From Cristatella mucedo (Eukaryota; Bryozoa; Phylactolaemata; Cristatellidae), in NCBI GenBank assembly GCA_009760855.2, contig WPIO01000113.1, positions 62,001 through 126,000 on the forward strand: a DNA stretch of 64,000 nucleotides, given 5' to 3'. Below are positions 1-47,973 of this stretch, one piece after another. Made by a program: the position numbers and the translations under genes. The notes beneath the pieces were generated by a model. The model saw only the letters and a list, made by a program, of their open reading frames with translations. It was not told where the DNA came from and did no database searches. Each line of letters begins with the position of its first letter. Position 1 is the first letter of the stretch.

Positions 1-317
1 CCACGCGACCGTCTGCCGACAGTAGTAGAGGTCAGATGCATTTCCCTCGCGTAGACTACCTGATCCTTGCAGCAGCTGCAACAGCACGATCGTCCTCCAC
101 CCTAGTTCCTATTAAGAAATGTTCCTGATGGGCATTTGAGTGGATCGTGCTGCCCGGCCTGCAGAAGCTTCGCTGAGCTTGTGCTAGCTGCGACTGTCGG
201 CTCTCTCGTGACTGCTCTCATATTTTGCCTTGTAGAATGGCCTTGCTGCTGCTGCTGCCACTGCCTCTGTTTATCTGCAATGAATCAGCCTAAGGTTGGC
301 AGCTGCCAGCAGCTGTG

Positions 318-318
<1 letters not shown>

Positions 319-360
<42 letters not shown>
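319..360 (+). repeat. (GCT)14 trinucleotide repeat upstream of the mGluR start
   Basis: Fourteen perfect GCT units lie 153 bp upstream of the receptor ATG, probably in the 5' leader. Directly after it comes GTGAGTG, which looks like a splice donor, so an upstream untranslated exon could end here. Shorter GCT/CTG runs occur at 241-262 and 544-590. Confidence 0.85.
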
Positions 361-362
<2 letters not shown>

Positions 363-513
363 GAGTGCTTCCTGGAGCACTGAGCTTCGGCCCGATTGGC
401 TGATCGTAGCTTACCTGGACCTGCCCTGCTAGATCCGTGAGGATCAGCAGTGCAGGTCGGACCGGCAGAGAAGGAGAGCGGACCCGGAAGGTGCAAAGCT
501 CGTGCCGGCCGCC

Positions 514-36927
<36,414 letters not shown>

Positions 36928-37600
36928 GGGCGGTGCGAGCACGACTGAGTCGTGCATGAGACGATGCCCCGTGCATTGCCAGAGACCATCGACTCCACGA
37001 GGCCCTCGTGTCACTCTTGTCCAGTGCCAACCGAGCAGTGCGCTCGCCCGCCCCCTTGTTGTTGTTGCTGCTGCTGTTGCTGTTTACTCAATCGTCGGCT
37101 GGCTGTCTAGTCATGTCCTGCTGTCAGCCACTTGAATCTCAATCGCTGGACGTGCATACAGGCTGCCGCTGGCCCCGTGCCCCAATTACCCTACCAAAGA
37201 GCAGCAGCCGCAAAGGAAGTAGAGCCGGCGTCCTGGATGTGCTCGAGGAGGTAGAGCAAGCCGAGCAGTTGCTCAGTAATCCGAGCAGTTGTCCTGCCTG
37301 TTCCTCTTCTGTCGGAATTCCGCTTAATTTTGCCTCCTACCGTGGCCGCCAACGACCAGCAGCTGCAGCACCATCGAATTCTATTCGCTTCGACTTGCGA
37401 AATAATTCTGCTTTTTGGGCAGAGCTGTCGGATGGCTGGCGATCGCCGAATCTTCGATGTAGCGGTTTGGTGGCGTAAGGCCTCAAGGGCCTGTATCGAA
37501 GCAAGCCGTTCATTTCGTCGACGACTGGCTTCCGTGGTCGTTGAGCATGTTTTTAAGTTCACATTATATGGCAATAAAAGAGGTGCCTTTCGTGTGTTGC
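36928..37600 (+). other. Probable mGluR 3' UTR with poly(A) signal
   Basis: Following the stop codon is non-repetitive, Ser/Leu-codon-biased sequence without a recognisable domain. AATAAA occurs at 37573-37578, and cleavage would be expected some 10-30 bp further on. Open frames here (37008-37478, 37330-37797) have no recognisable family and the second runs into a SINE. Confidence 0.45.
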
Positions 37601-37699
37601 CAAATGAGTTGCCGGTAACTAAAAAAAATGGTAACGTTTGTGTTTACACAAGTGTGCTTACACGTGCTTTTGACGACGTCATGCCTTCCGGAGGTTTGG

Positions 37700-37850
37700 C
37701 CTATTACTCCAAGGTGCTCACCCCGATCAAGGTCACGGTTAGTGTATTCGATGGTCGTGGGCTCATGTCTAGTGGCATACCTGAAGCGCCTGAATAGAGA
37801 TTAAGTTGTCTTCGGGTTTTATACAAATGAATTTGTATAAATATTTATGT
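37700..37850 (+). mobile_element. SINE-L2 copy
   Basis: Head TACTCCAAGGTGCTCACCCC and GGTCGTGGGCTC (B-box relic), then CATACCTGAAGCGCCTGAAT, hairpin and AT-rich tail. Confidence 0.65.
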
Positions 37851-38143
37851 ACATATGGCTCATCCCATCTATGATCGGCTTTCTCTGCTGGTCAAAGCAT
37901 ATTGAGCCAGATAGCTGTAAATTTGAGAGCACGGAATGGCCTAATGTCGTCTGCCCTGTGGCAGAGTTCAAAGTTCAGTCCGGGAAAGCTTGGCTTCGAT
38001 TGGGGGCAGGTCTCTGAAACTCTGGTTTTCAGTGCTTGTGCTCTAGCTGATTTATCTGTGACACTACCGCTCTGCTGCACTAGGTCTGAAGCCTTCCCTT
38101 TAAATCTTCCCTTACTAGCTCGAGCTGAATCCTAATGCACTGC

Positions 38144-38288
<145 letters not shown>

Positions 38289-38815
38289 CTCGCCTACCGT
38301 GGGGCGTTGGGTATCGAGCTGCAACTATTTGTTTCGTTCGATTACTTTCTAGAAATAAAATTAAAGCCTTGTGCTTGCAGTTAGGTATGGCTCTTAAAGT
38401 GGGGCATAGCGCTTGCTGTTTAGGCATAACGTAACTTCATCGACAGAATGCATACAGCACTGTCGTAGCCTGGGGGTTCATAGTCACTACGAGAGCAAAA
38501 GAAATAAGTAAAAATGCTTTAGCGTATATCAGAACGGGTGTTCAGATTGTTTAAGCTTGTCGCTTTATAATTTCAGTGTTAGCTGCAAATATTCACCACC
38601 TATTTGCATTCGGAAACCAGCCAGTCTCCATCAGTGTGCCAGTCCTCGGAATTCGAGCGAGTGCCTGTAACTCCGCAAAGTTACGATTACCCTGGCATTA
38701 ATTACACTGGACCACTGTGCACAGCGGACCTCTGCCTTTCCTGCGGCTTTTGGAACGAAGCAACAGACTAGTAGGGCCACAAGGCCCGAGCCTATTATTG
38801 TTTGTATTATTATAT

Positions 38816-39165
38816 AATAGCTTATTTAACAGCCTCTTTTTTATAGCGACAGAAGAGCCTTTGCGGCTTTCACTGTCGCTTACATTTGCATGCTGACCCT
38901 GTGCATGTCACCCCTAACCATGTTACTCATTTCGTTTGTTTTTCAAGCATGATTTTACTTACCATTTAATTGCATTTCCCTTTGCAGCAAATGTAAAGCG
39001 CATAGAAAGAGATTAAGTTCTCTGAGGGCGCTTTATCAAGTACATTATTATTATTATTATTATTGCTGCAGTGGCGATACAGAATCGCCCGCTACAGAAT
39101 TCGAACCCACGACCTTGCCTACGACCTTGGTCGAAGCGAGCACATTGCCGGGGCCAAATCAGGCG
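38816..39165 (-). mobile_element. SINE-T copy, reversed, split by an L2-A insertion
   Basis: The first part (38816-38880: TTAACAGCCTC, GCGACAGAAGAGCCTTTGCG) and second part (39065-39165: CAGTGGCGATACAGAATCGC, B box as GAATTCGAACC) are one reversed SINE. Between them lies a plus-strand L2-A end. Confidence 0.8.
38881..39064 (+). mobile_element. L2-A terminal fragment inside a SINE
   Basis: CATTTGCATGCTGACCCTG, 3' UTR, hairpin (38993-39040) and (ATT)n. The SINE resumes directly after the tail. Confidence 0.85.
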
Positions 39166-39817
39166 ATAGGTGCCTCCGAGAAAAGGCGCGAACAATTCTT
39201 TTTTTTTAAAGAAGCTCCAGTGCTGTTTTTAGTGGAGCGGCCAACGAGGCCCTGCTGGGCAGTGCATAGTCACTAGCGCTTCAACACCTCGCGGTCGGTT
39301 CATCGGATCGACGTCGTCGTCAGTCCTCGAAAGATGCTCTAAAGGCGTCCGCCGTGCGTCACCTTGTCTGAAAATCTCGAGCGTCAGTCACCCTTTTACG
39401 GTCAGTTCTCCAGCGCCACGTCGGTCTCCTGAAGTGCTCTGGGGTCAAGGAACGGCAGGACAGCTAGACTCTTTTTCGTTGAGCTCCGTCGGCTGCGCGC
39501 GATAGCGACATTCTGCGGACAAGGACGCGCTGCGGCGAGTCGGAGCGACGAAGATTTGACTCTCCGCGCTGTCGTTCTTGGTTGCTGAAGCTGCGGGTCG
39601 CCTAACGAGCGTATCTATAGAGTAGTTGGCCTCGCGACATTATGGTAGCCCCTTGATGGCGGCTGCCATACTTTCCAAGAGTCCTTCTGGGAAAAGAATT
39701 TAATAAGGGAATGAAGTTTTATTGGAGGATGCAGCCACTTTTTTCAACACGAGGCTAGAAAGCCTGCTACATTAGGTGCTCGCTTTCAGTACCAGTTTCC
39801 GCGAGGAACGTATACTA
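39166..39817. other. Intergenic CpG-rich stretch
   Basis: 39220-39620 is GC-rich, with no frame of recognisable product. Confidence 0.4.
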
Positions 39818-39905
39818 CTAATAATAAATCATTTCTATAGCGCCCACAGATAATTTAATCTCTTTCTAAGCAGTTTACATATTCTATATGTAAATAGAAT
39901 TTAAT
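39818..39905 (-). mobile_element. L2-like terminal fragment, reversed
   Basis: TAATAATAAATC, TATAGCGCCCACAGA ... TCTTTCTAAGCAGTTTACAT, a decayed reversed hairpin. Confidence 0.6.
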
Positions 39906-41389
39906 TACTTTCTATATAATGATCATATTTTAAGATTTGCTTAACAGTTATTCTTTTTTTTTCGTTTATTTTAAGGAGGCCTGCCGCTTCGGAGTGCTGC
40001 TTGAGGCGGTCAAAATAGCGAAACGATTTCCTTTTACAGCGTTTCGCAAGAGCTGGCGCGCCTTCGTAGGTTCGGGCTTTCCGTTAAATAAAAAGGTAAA
40101 CCTAACTATACGCCAAAAAACTTGGTTATAACGATGAGAATTTAAAAACCATTTTTAGGGGATATCGAGCGTCTTCATGCTAGCTTCGAAGAAAAGTCTT
40201 TAGCCCTTGCCACGCCCCTCGAGGTAGAGTTTCGGCCTTACAAGCTTCAATCACGGCTACGCCCTCGCTAGCTAGCCGCACAGCACAGCGGTCGGTGGCT
40301 AGTCATCTCAATATTTCGAAGCCCTCCCCCTACCAGCGTAACAGGTTCATAACTCAAGGCGGTATTTTCGCAAGGCCACAAATGATGGTCGGGTTGCTAC
40401 CGCCGCAGTCAAAGTCGATGCAAGAATGGCGCGCTGCATGCCCAACGTCTCTTCGGCGCGAGCCTGCACCAAAGTCGACAGTCATTTTGATGGCGTCCTT
40501 GGCGCTTATGCTTTCAGGCCGGTTAGATGTGCAGAAGCGATTTCACGCGTCCAGCTGCGTTTGGTCAGCACCAAATGCTCTCATGAATGTCGGTAAGGTA
40601 TCTGGGTGTGTGAGCGTACCTCAGGTGCAGCTTCGGTGCACCTTCGCGATATCTCGAGGGCGGGGTTTCAGTCCGATTCGGTCCTTAGCCTTGCAAACTT
40701 GTTCTTAAGATCGGACACAGGCAATAGCTAGACCACCGTCTGCCGTAACCTGGCGTTTTCTGTACATTTAAACAACGCTGCCACATCAGAGATTAATTTC
40801 GCAATCTCGTCCGTCCAAAAACAGTAACGTGGGATCAAATTAATTTTGTCTTTTTAATTTTCATGGGATTGGGGGAAAACGCATAACCGCCACAGTTTTC
40901 GCGAACTCGTAAGTACAAATAATCTCGTAAGCTTTAACGGCTACTGCTGTACGAGGCGGCAACGATTGGAAGAGAAGCACGTCGGCTCGCCCGAGTGCCG
41001 ACGCGATGCATTCAGAGAATCTTTCCTAGGAGACCAGCACGCAACAATTTCAAAATCTGCGAACGGAACGGCTACGATGCCAGCGAGATTACTTGTTACA
41101 GCGCGGTGCAAAAAGACGCAGGCACAGCTGCAGCAATGCCACCTGCAGTCACGGGGATCTGCTCCCGATTACCGCCGCAGCAGCTTAGCTAGCGTCGTGC
41201 TTGCAGTGACAGCCTCGGGTGGCGACTTCCAGATTGGTCTCGAGGACACGGGGCTCCGAGCCAACCTCGCGGGTCGCTCCATGCGAGTCCGCGCCGCTCC
41301 AGTTGCTCCAGCGAACGATTATGTATCCGGCACGCGCTGCTACGCAAGCGGCGCGAAAGAGGCCTAAGCGACGGCTGGTCGAGCTCGCC
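39906..41389. other. Intergenic, no gene recognised
   Basis: Frames of 130-140 codons occur at 40295-40708 and 40966-41367 (+), without recognisable domains, splice logic or codon pattern I could trust. Confidence 0.35.
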
Positions 41390-41467
41390 TTTAATGACCG
41401 AGGTCAAGGTGAATGTATTTTATGACCGAGGTCGTGGGCTCAAGCTCTGGGGCGTATGTGAAGCGCC

Positions 41468-41509
<42 letters not shown>

Positions 41510-41630
41510 TGTTTATTTATTAATTTATTTATTTATTTTTATTCATATGTGTATTATTTTATATATATTTTGTTTTATATAGTTACGTTATCTTAGGGTG
41601 CGATACGAATGAAATACGTGGTCTTTTTCT
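41390..41630 (+). mobile_element. SINE-L2 copy opened by an AT microsatellite
   Basis: GACCGAGGTCGTGGGCTC head, GTATGTGAAGCGCCTGAATA (41451-41470), then (AT)n at 41470-41504 and AT-rich DNA, then the closing arm TTATCTTAGGGTGCGATACG at about 41588-41607. Confidence 0.6.
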
Positions 41631-41659
41631 GATGTTTTTTGAAAGTGGTTTACAGTCAA

Positions 41660-42010
41660 GCTTACCTTCAATCACAGGACTTCTCGTTCGGCAGCGAGTA
41701 AGGGACCGTCAACGTGCGTCATCAGATTGCGGAAAGGTGGCGCTGCGGCCGCGGCGGCAGCGGGGTCGCGAGGCGAACGCGATCTAGCGAGCCGCACTGA
41801 GCCGGATGGCTGGGCGAGCTCTCCCTTGTGCGATAGCGAAAGCGAGGCGCTGCCGCGCCGGCGCCTGTGCAGCGGGAGCTTTCCACTTCGCCTCGCACAT
41901 TCAACAACTCGGTCACTCAGCGGAGCGAAGGCGAAACGTTCGGCCACGTTACAAGAACGTAGTCAAAACTATACGAGAAGTTATTTAAACGAAGCTGCAA
42001 CGTACAGATC
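41660..42010. other. CpG-rich intergenic stretch
   Basis: 41720-41910 is strongly CpG-rich (GCGGCCGCGGCGGCAGCG) with frames in several phases. It could be a promoter island. No gene is recognised. Confidence 0.35.
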
Positions 42011-42085
42011 GATATAGCATCTGTAAAGTATCTAGAAAGAGATTCGGTTCTCTGATGGCGCTATACAAATGTATCATTATTTTAC
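42011..42085 (+). mobile_element. L2-like terminal fragment
   Basis: CATCTGTAAAGTATCTAG, hairpin, CGCTATACAAATGTATCATT. Confidence 0.6.
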
Positions 42086-42097
42086 TTATAACTAACG

Positions 42098-42100
<3 letters not shown>

Positions 42101-42146
<46 letters not shown>
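42101..42146. repeat. (AT)n microsatellite
   Basis: Perfect AT run next to an L2-like tail. Confidence 0.95.
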
Positions 42147-42149
<3 letters not shown>

Positions 42150-42884
42150 CCTGTAAATATGGGCAAATGTTGGGCGTGAAATATTTTCTCACACATTTGA
42201 TGCCTATTCGGCAGTACCTTTTTCGTTGTCTCGTTTTTCGTTCGAGCTTCGTACGCCCGCCCTATACGGTGCAATTTTACTTCTGGAACGGCACGGTTTT
42301 GGCACATAGAAGTCAGCAGCGGCGAAAATAGCCTTCCAAATTATGTGAAAAAGGCTCAAGTAGCTCGGGGATGCTCCTCTCGCACAGCTGCACCGCGTGC
42401 GTACAGCTGCACCTTGCGTGACCTATATAGGTGCACCTAAAGGACCCGAGCGCGGTTAAAAAGGCTAGCTGGGACTGTAGCAGAAGCTCGTACCTGTCGG
42501 TAACGCGGCTAGTAACCGACGTCGATTGTCGACTCTGTCCGTGCGTCGACGAATGCATTGGCGCGCGACACGTTCCTCCTCCCTCTCGTCGAGCCAGCGA
42601 AGACACGCCCGCTCGGCCAAAGGTCAGCACAACGGCCAGCGAGTCGTCGGATTCTCGTACATGGTGCACAGCTCCGAAAATACGGTAGCCTCGTATAAAC
42701 AACATTAGCGGCTCTTAATTTGTAATTATCCACTAGCCTCGAGTATATTGAATTGGCAGAATTGAGATTTAGTGCCTATTACGGCACATGCCAAGTCCAG
42801 CGTTCCAGGACGAGAGCGACAATTGAGAGGAAGTACATTCAGCCTCATCTGAGTGAAAGCTCGCGTAAGAGCCGAGTAAGCGTA
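42147..42884. other. Intergenic, no gene recognised
   Basis: GC-moderate unique sequence with overlapping short frames on both strands; nothing supported. Confidence 0.4.
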
Positions 42885-43250
42885 AGAGCTCATTTAGTGA
42901 CGTCACGACATCCTTTGACTCGACGACATTTAAAAAGAAGCTAAAAATCCACCTGTTTCTAGAGGAATTTTCTGGGTACTTACGATGTGATCTTTGTATG
43001 CTTATGCGTGCTTACAGAGTGCCTATGACCGTTAATCGGGATATGCGCATCGACACTGTTCATATGCTTATGCGTACTGACACTTTGCATGCTGACCCTG
43101 TGTGCGTCACCCCTAACTATGTAATTCTTGTTGTTTATTGAACATGCTACCACTCATCATTTGATCGTGCTTCCTTTGCAGCAAATTTTAAGTGCCTAGA
43201 AAGAGATTGAGTTCTCCGAGAGTGCTATATCAAATGTATTATTATTTTCA
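42885..43250 (+). mobile_element. L2-A 3' fragment
   Basis: End of the RT ORF (ACATCCTTTGACTCGAC), 3' UTR with partly duplicated GCTTATGCGTGCTTACA units, hairpin and ATT tail. Confidence 0.75.
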
Positions 43251-43282
43251 CCATATTACTACTACACACTTGGCTATGTTTT

Positions 43283-43480
43283 TTAATAATAATAATAATG
43301 ATCATAATACACTCGTTTTAGCACCCGCAGAGAACTCAATCTCTTTCTAGGTACTTTACATTTGCTGCAAAGTAAATAAATAAATAACAAATAATAATAC
43401 ACTAGATAAAGCGCCCTGAGAGAACTCAATCTCTTACTAGGCGCTTTACATTTGCTGCAAAGGAAGCACGATTGAATGGA
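43283..43480 (-). mobile_element. Two adjacent reversed L2-A termini
   Basis: One at 43283-43385 and another at 43386-43480, each with (AAT)n and a reversed hairpin. The second inserted just past the first. Confidence 0.75.
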
Positions 43481-43489
43481 TAGAGCGTA

Positions 43490-43580
43490 CAGTATTAATA
43501 AATTGCCTCTAGAGAGAGAGAGAGAGAGAGAGAGCTTCAGTTCTTTAAGGCCGCTATACAAAAGTATTAGTATTATTATT
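43490..43580 (+). mobile_element. L2-like terminus with expanded (AG)n
   Basis: The hairpin's AGAGAGAT arm has become a 24-bp AG run (43510-43534), followed by TTCAGTTCTTTAAGG, CGCTATACAAAAG and ATT. Confidence 0.55.
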
Positions 43581-43734
43581 GGCTGCAGCTCCGCGCGAAC
43601 GCGCCGTCGGTGGAATTGAATTGTTAACTTGAGGCTACCGATTACTTACCGCGAGACCGGCGAGCGAGCGACTTCGCGACCAATGAGCGACTTGCGAGCG
43701 AGCAGGGGCCGATGCTGCTCGCTGGGGCCTTCGT

Positions 43735-43856
43735 TCAGAGGTTAGGTGCACCTCACGACCCAGGAGGTTGCGAGTTCGAATTCCCGGATAGCGCAGCGCA
43801 AGCGAGGCTGAAAGCCGCACGGCGCCCTTTTCTGTCGCCTTATAGACTATGGAATC

Positions 43857-43858
<2 letters not shown>
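43735..43858 (+). mobile_element. Possible SINE head
   Basis: GTTCAGAGGTTAGGTGCACC and GAGTTCGAATTCC resemble A and B boxes. No SINE body follows; a CT tract begins instead. Confidence 0.35.
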
Positions 43859-43915
<57 letters not shown>

Positions 43916-43980
43916 CCTCTCCTCTCCCTCCCGCTCTCCCGCTCTCTCTCTCTTTTTCTTTCTTTCTCTCTCTCTTTCTC
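43859..43980. repeat. (CT)n and CT-rich tract
   Basis: Perfect CT to 43911, then CCTCT, CCCGCTCTC and TTTCTTTC variants. Confidence 0.95.
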
Positions 43981-44204
43981 ATGCCGAGATGCATCGCTTG
44001 GACCTCCTGGCCTACTTCCTTTGCCACGAGGCTGTCCGACCTTGACTCGCAAAGTGATGCTGTTGAGCCCCGCTCGTGATGCCAGCAATTTTAAGAACAA
44101 TTGTTTAAAGTTAAAGAGAATGCCTACCATGCGTCTAGGGCTCTATGCGCACCAGTGCGCCCTTGCATAATTATCCCATGGAATAGTACAGGTGGAGCCG
44201 GCCG

Positions 44205-44680
44205 GCTGACGCAATTACCCACAAGGCCCGCCCAGGGCATGGTTTCTTCATACCTAGCTGAACTGCTGCATCAGTTTCAGCCTCCTTGAGCTCGCTCTCA
44301 GATCCTGTATGGACAATAAATTAGCTGTTTCATTCCACCACTTGAAGACCGTTGGTGACAGAAGCTTTAGCTCTGCAGGTCCTAGACTGCGGAACTCGCT
44401 TCCACGATTCTTACGCAACGTACCTACTCTCTTCCTGCCGGCTATGGCTCATCCTGTTCAGCGGTCCTGAGCTGCTACTTCCATGCCACTCACTACTTCA
44501 ACTGCTCTCCTGACTCCGCTATGCTTCCCACTTTCTCTTTGTTGCGTGAGATGAAGTCTGTTGGCTACCGAATGCGTACCGAAAGCCGCTTAGGCTGTGA
44601 GTGTACTATAAAAACTCTCCTGCGTAACACCCTCACAGTCTTTGCGGCTTTGTGGACTTACTGGTGGAGATACAGTGATC
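44205..44680 (+). mobile_element. L2-B LINE 3' part
   Basis: ACAAGGCCCGCCCAGGG, TTCATACCTAGCTGAACTG, GACAGAAGCTTTAGCTCTG, then 3' UTR to GACTTACTGGTGGAGATAC. Tail missing. Confidence 0.8.
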
Positions 44681-45499
44681 CAGAGGCTGTGGTTTGCGGT
44701 CACAAACTCTGTGTCGCGGTTCCTGAACTAGAAAGCCCTTCGCGACAAACGCCGAGCACGTAACGGGCGCTAGTTTTGGCAAGCACCGGACGGACAGACA
44801 GCGGGCGGCGATGGCGGTGCCGGTGCCTCGAAGCACCGCCGACGAGTTGTAAGAGCCGCACCGGTGCGCGAAGGTCATAGAGGTCATGGCCGACTGTAGC
44901 GGAGCGAGGCAGCAATCGCGAGCACCCGCGCCTTCTTATAGCGAGTCCGCGCCGCCAGCCTAGCTAGGCCAGTCTACTCCAGTGCCTCAGGGCGGCGCGT
45001 ACTCGCCTCGCTCGACGCCTCGAATGCCTTTAACTTTATCAGCGTCTTTTCTTTCAGGATAGGTATCCATCCAAAAAAATGTAATGGCTGGAAATTTAAA
45101 GTCTGGCATTCATTCGCAGGCACCTAACTGAGCTGGTAAACGCGAAGGACAGCAGCGAAAAGAGAAAACTCGCTGTACACAAATCTGGCAGCTTTGCTGT
45201 ATGCCAACTCAGCCGGTCCCAAGCGAAAGGGCCGGAAGTGCCGGACACCGCGAGCACCTGCGCCTTGATACAGTGCATCCATGCCGGCAGCGTGGAGCAG
45301 TCTCTTCCAGAGCCGCAGTGCGACTTGTACTGACTGTATTACAGAGTGGTCTCTATCGAAAACTCTCTGGCGCAGCACCCAGCACTTGGTTCGCGTGGCT
45401 TTGCAGGGTTGCAGACGGAGTATGTGCACGAAATTTCGCCCGTACAGTGATCAATTCATTTGCAGCCCAACAGCGAAACAATCTAGCCATCTTTTGAAA
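44681..45499. other. Intergenic, CpG-rich, no gene recognised
   Basis: 44750-45010 and 45190-45420 are CpG-rich; no coding evidence. Confidence 0.4.
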
Positions 45500-45585
45500 C
45501 GGGCTTTCTAGTAAATGTAAAACGCCTAGAGAGAGATATTGAGTTCTCTGATGGCGCTTTATTAAGCGTATTATTATTATTATTT
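45500..45585 (+). mobile_element. L2-A terminal fragment
   Basis: AGTAAATGTAAAACGCC, hairpin, GGCGCTTTATTAAGCG, ATT tail. Confidence 0.75.
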
Positions 45586-45811
45586 CCTCTAAATTATCGC
45601 AGAAGATGTGAGCATATCTGGCTAGCAACGCACAATCTAAACGCTTCGGCGAGCGCGAGTTTCACGACCCCCCTCCCGTAGGGCAGGTGGCAAGAGCGAG
45701 TGGAGTAGCGACGAGCGGCCCCTTCTTCACCTCGGTACGCCCACCCTCTCCGCGGCGGCGGCGCGTCCCCGTGCGTTCGGCCGCATGTCGCCAGCGGGCA
45801 ACTACAAATCG

Positions 45812-45866
45812 TGGGGCCTCGTGGTACCTCGTGGTGCCTCGTGGTGCCTCGTGGTGCCTCGTGGGC
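45812..45866. repeat. 10-bp tandem repeat (GCCTCGTGGT)n
   Basis: About five units, with one TAC variant near 45822, inside CpG-rich DNA. Confidence 0.85.
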
Positions 45867-45959
45867 CCGGCCTCATCTGAGACGATCTCTTCTGCATCGC
45901 TCGGTAAGCAAAGGCTTGAGTCTGGCTAACCTTCTCATTGTAGCGCTCCTGGCAAGCTA

Positions 45960-46044
45960 GACAGCTGTCTCAGTCACTAGTGACTACCTCCGGCGAACTT
46001 TCTCTATTCGTCGGCAGTGATCGCTAGTGACTGAGACAGCTGTC
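45960..46044. repeat. Perfect 21-bp inverted repeat with 43-nt spacer
   Basis: Left arm 45960-45980 (GACAGCTGTCTCAGTCACTA..) and right arm 46024-46044 are exact reverse complements. Each arm itself contains the palindrome GACAGCTGTC. Confidence 0.9.
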
Positions 46045-46639
46045 GAAGAGATGCCTTGAGAGTCACCGAAGAGCGAGAGCCTTCAGGTGAAAGTCGTCCC
46101 TCCGGGTAGTCTGTCTTGGCCGACATGAGCACGGTCTACCGTCGATAATACCGTGTTCCAAGTTTTCTGAGATTCAGCGTACCGCTCAGTGTCTGACTTT
46201 AAATAACAAGTCCGTGCTATTTTTCGGTCTGTCACTTAGCCCCATTTCATTTTAGACCTGTGGTCGTCATTTCGTGTTTCAGTGGAGTGGTTACCTAGAC
46301 TTGTTGGACCAGGCGATCAAAATGAACCCGAAAACAAGCTAGAAGAAGCCAGCACTGTCGGTGGGTAGGGAAACCCCCACCCATCATCTGTTGCAGCTGT
46401 TCGCAGTTTTAACACGATGCACTAACTACGAGGGACGGATAATCAACTTTGCTGCGGCTGCGGTTTAGTAGATCCAGTGACTGCCCTTGTTTCTCTGTCT
46501 CCGTTTGACCAATTCACAGCTTTGTAGTGGTGGAACAAGATTTGAGAAGAAAGCGTGTACATGTATACACAAGTATATAATGCGAAAATGTTGATGTCTA
46601 CTATCTTTTTAACCGCTCCCAGGTTAGCTCCTTACCTAT
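46045..46639. other. Intergenic, no gene seen
   Basis: Unique-looking sequence without supported features. Confidence 0.5.
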
Positions 46640-46745
46640 TTAACCATCCGATCGTGTTTCCTTTGCAGCAAATGTAAAGCGCCTAGAGAGAGATTGAGTT
46701 CTCTGAGGGCGCTTTATAAATTGCGTTATTATTATTATTATAATA
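46640..46745 (+). mobile_element. L2-A terminal fragment
   Basis: CCATCCGATCGTGTTTCC, hairpin (46676-46716), ATT tail. Confidence 0.8.
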
Positions 46746-47973
46746 GTGATATTTGCGGTGACCTAGCGGATCGCCTCCAGCTTCTTTCTCAGAAAGACAG
46801 ACAAGCTCAGAGAGTCCATCCTTAAGGTTGCAGCATCTCCCTCTGGACTCCTGTCCCTCAATTCCGCGAACTACCTCAATGTCTAGATTCAAGGAGGCCA
46901 CGAGTGACATTATTCTGAAATTCATCTCCCAACTCAAAGAAGACTACTAGTCCTCTACATTGTATTCCCACTGTCCTACTTTAACGATGCGTAGATCTAT
47001 TGCTGCCATGCATAACTAACATTATAAATATATCCTTAGCCTCGTGTGATGTCCCTACGCCTTTCAAAAAGGGTTTATTGGGCACAAATTAAGAAAGCAT
47101 CACTAGGCGAAGAGAGCCTAAGCTGCTTCCGCCCAGTCTCCCTTGTAAGGCTCCTATCAAAGACGTTGGAACGAGTTGTCGCAAACCAACTGAACTCTTA
47201 TATTGAAACCTCATACCTAGCAAGTGAATTCCGGTCTGGATTTAGTGCTAATCACTCCACGGAGTCAGCATCGCTTAGTGTGTACAACGACCTTCTGAGG
47301 AATGTAGACTTGGGTAAAGTTGCTCTGCTCTTTTGCTTAATCTTTCGGCAGCGTTTGATACAACTAATCAAATGAGTCCTTCTTGAGCACCCTTTATCTC
47401 GCTTGGCATCACTGGCACTGCACTGCAATGCAATGGCTCTGATCCTATCGTATTGCGAGGCTCCCGAGTATTGATGCGAACCGACAAAGATCATCCGAGG
47501 AGCCACGGAAGTATGGGGTACCTCGGGGCTCGGTGCTCAGTCCGCTTCTTTTCACAATATATGTTCTCCCTCTTGCCGATGTGATCGCCGTGCATAGTCT
47601 GGGCTTTCACTTCTATGCAGATGACACTCAGCTAGACCTTTGCTTTGGTTCCTCCCAGCCCTCGAGCGAGGCGAGTGATCTACACACCCTAGCTGCATGT
47701 ATTGCTGACATCCACACATGGATGGCAACAAGATTTCTCAAATTAAATGACGGCAAAACCAACTTACTGGTTGTGGGCAAACCAGGTGTAACTCGGACAC
47801 CGGAAAGATTATCGCTCAAAATCGGCTCCACCGGCATATCTCCTGTTGTATCTTCTCGTAATCTAGGTGTCCTGTTTCAAAGTTGCCATTCACTAGATAA
47901 ACACATCAGCTCCACAGTCAATTCTGCCTTGTTTCAGCTACATAACATTGCTAAAATTCGGGCTTGCTTAGGC

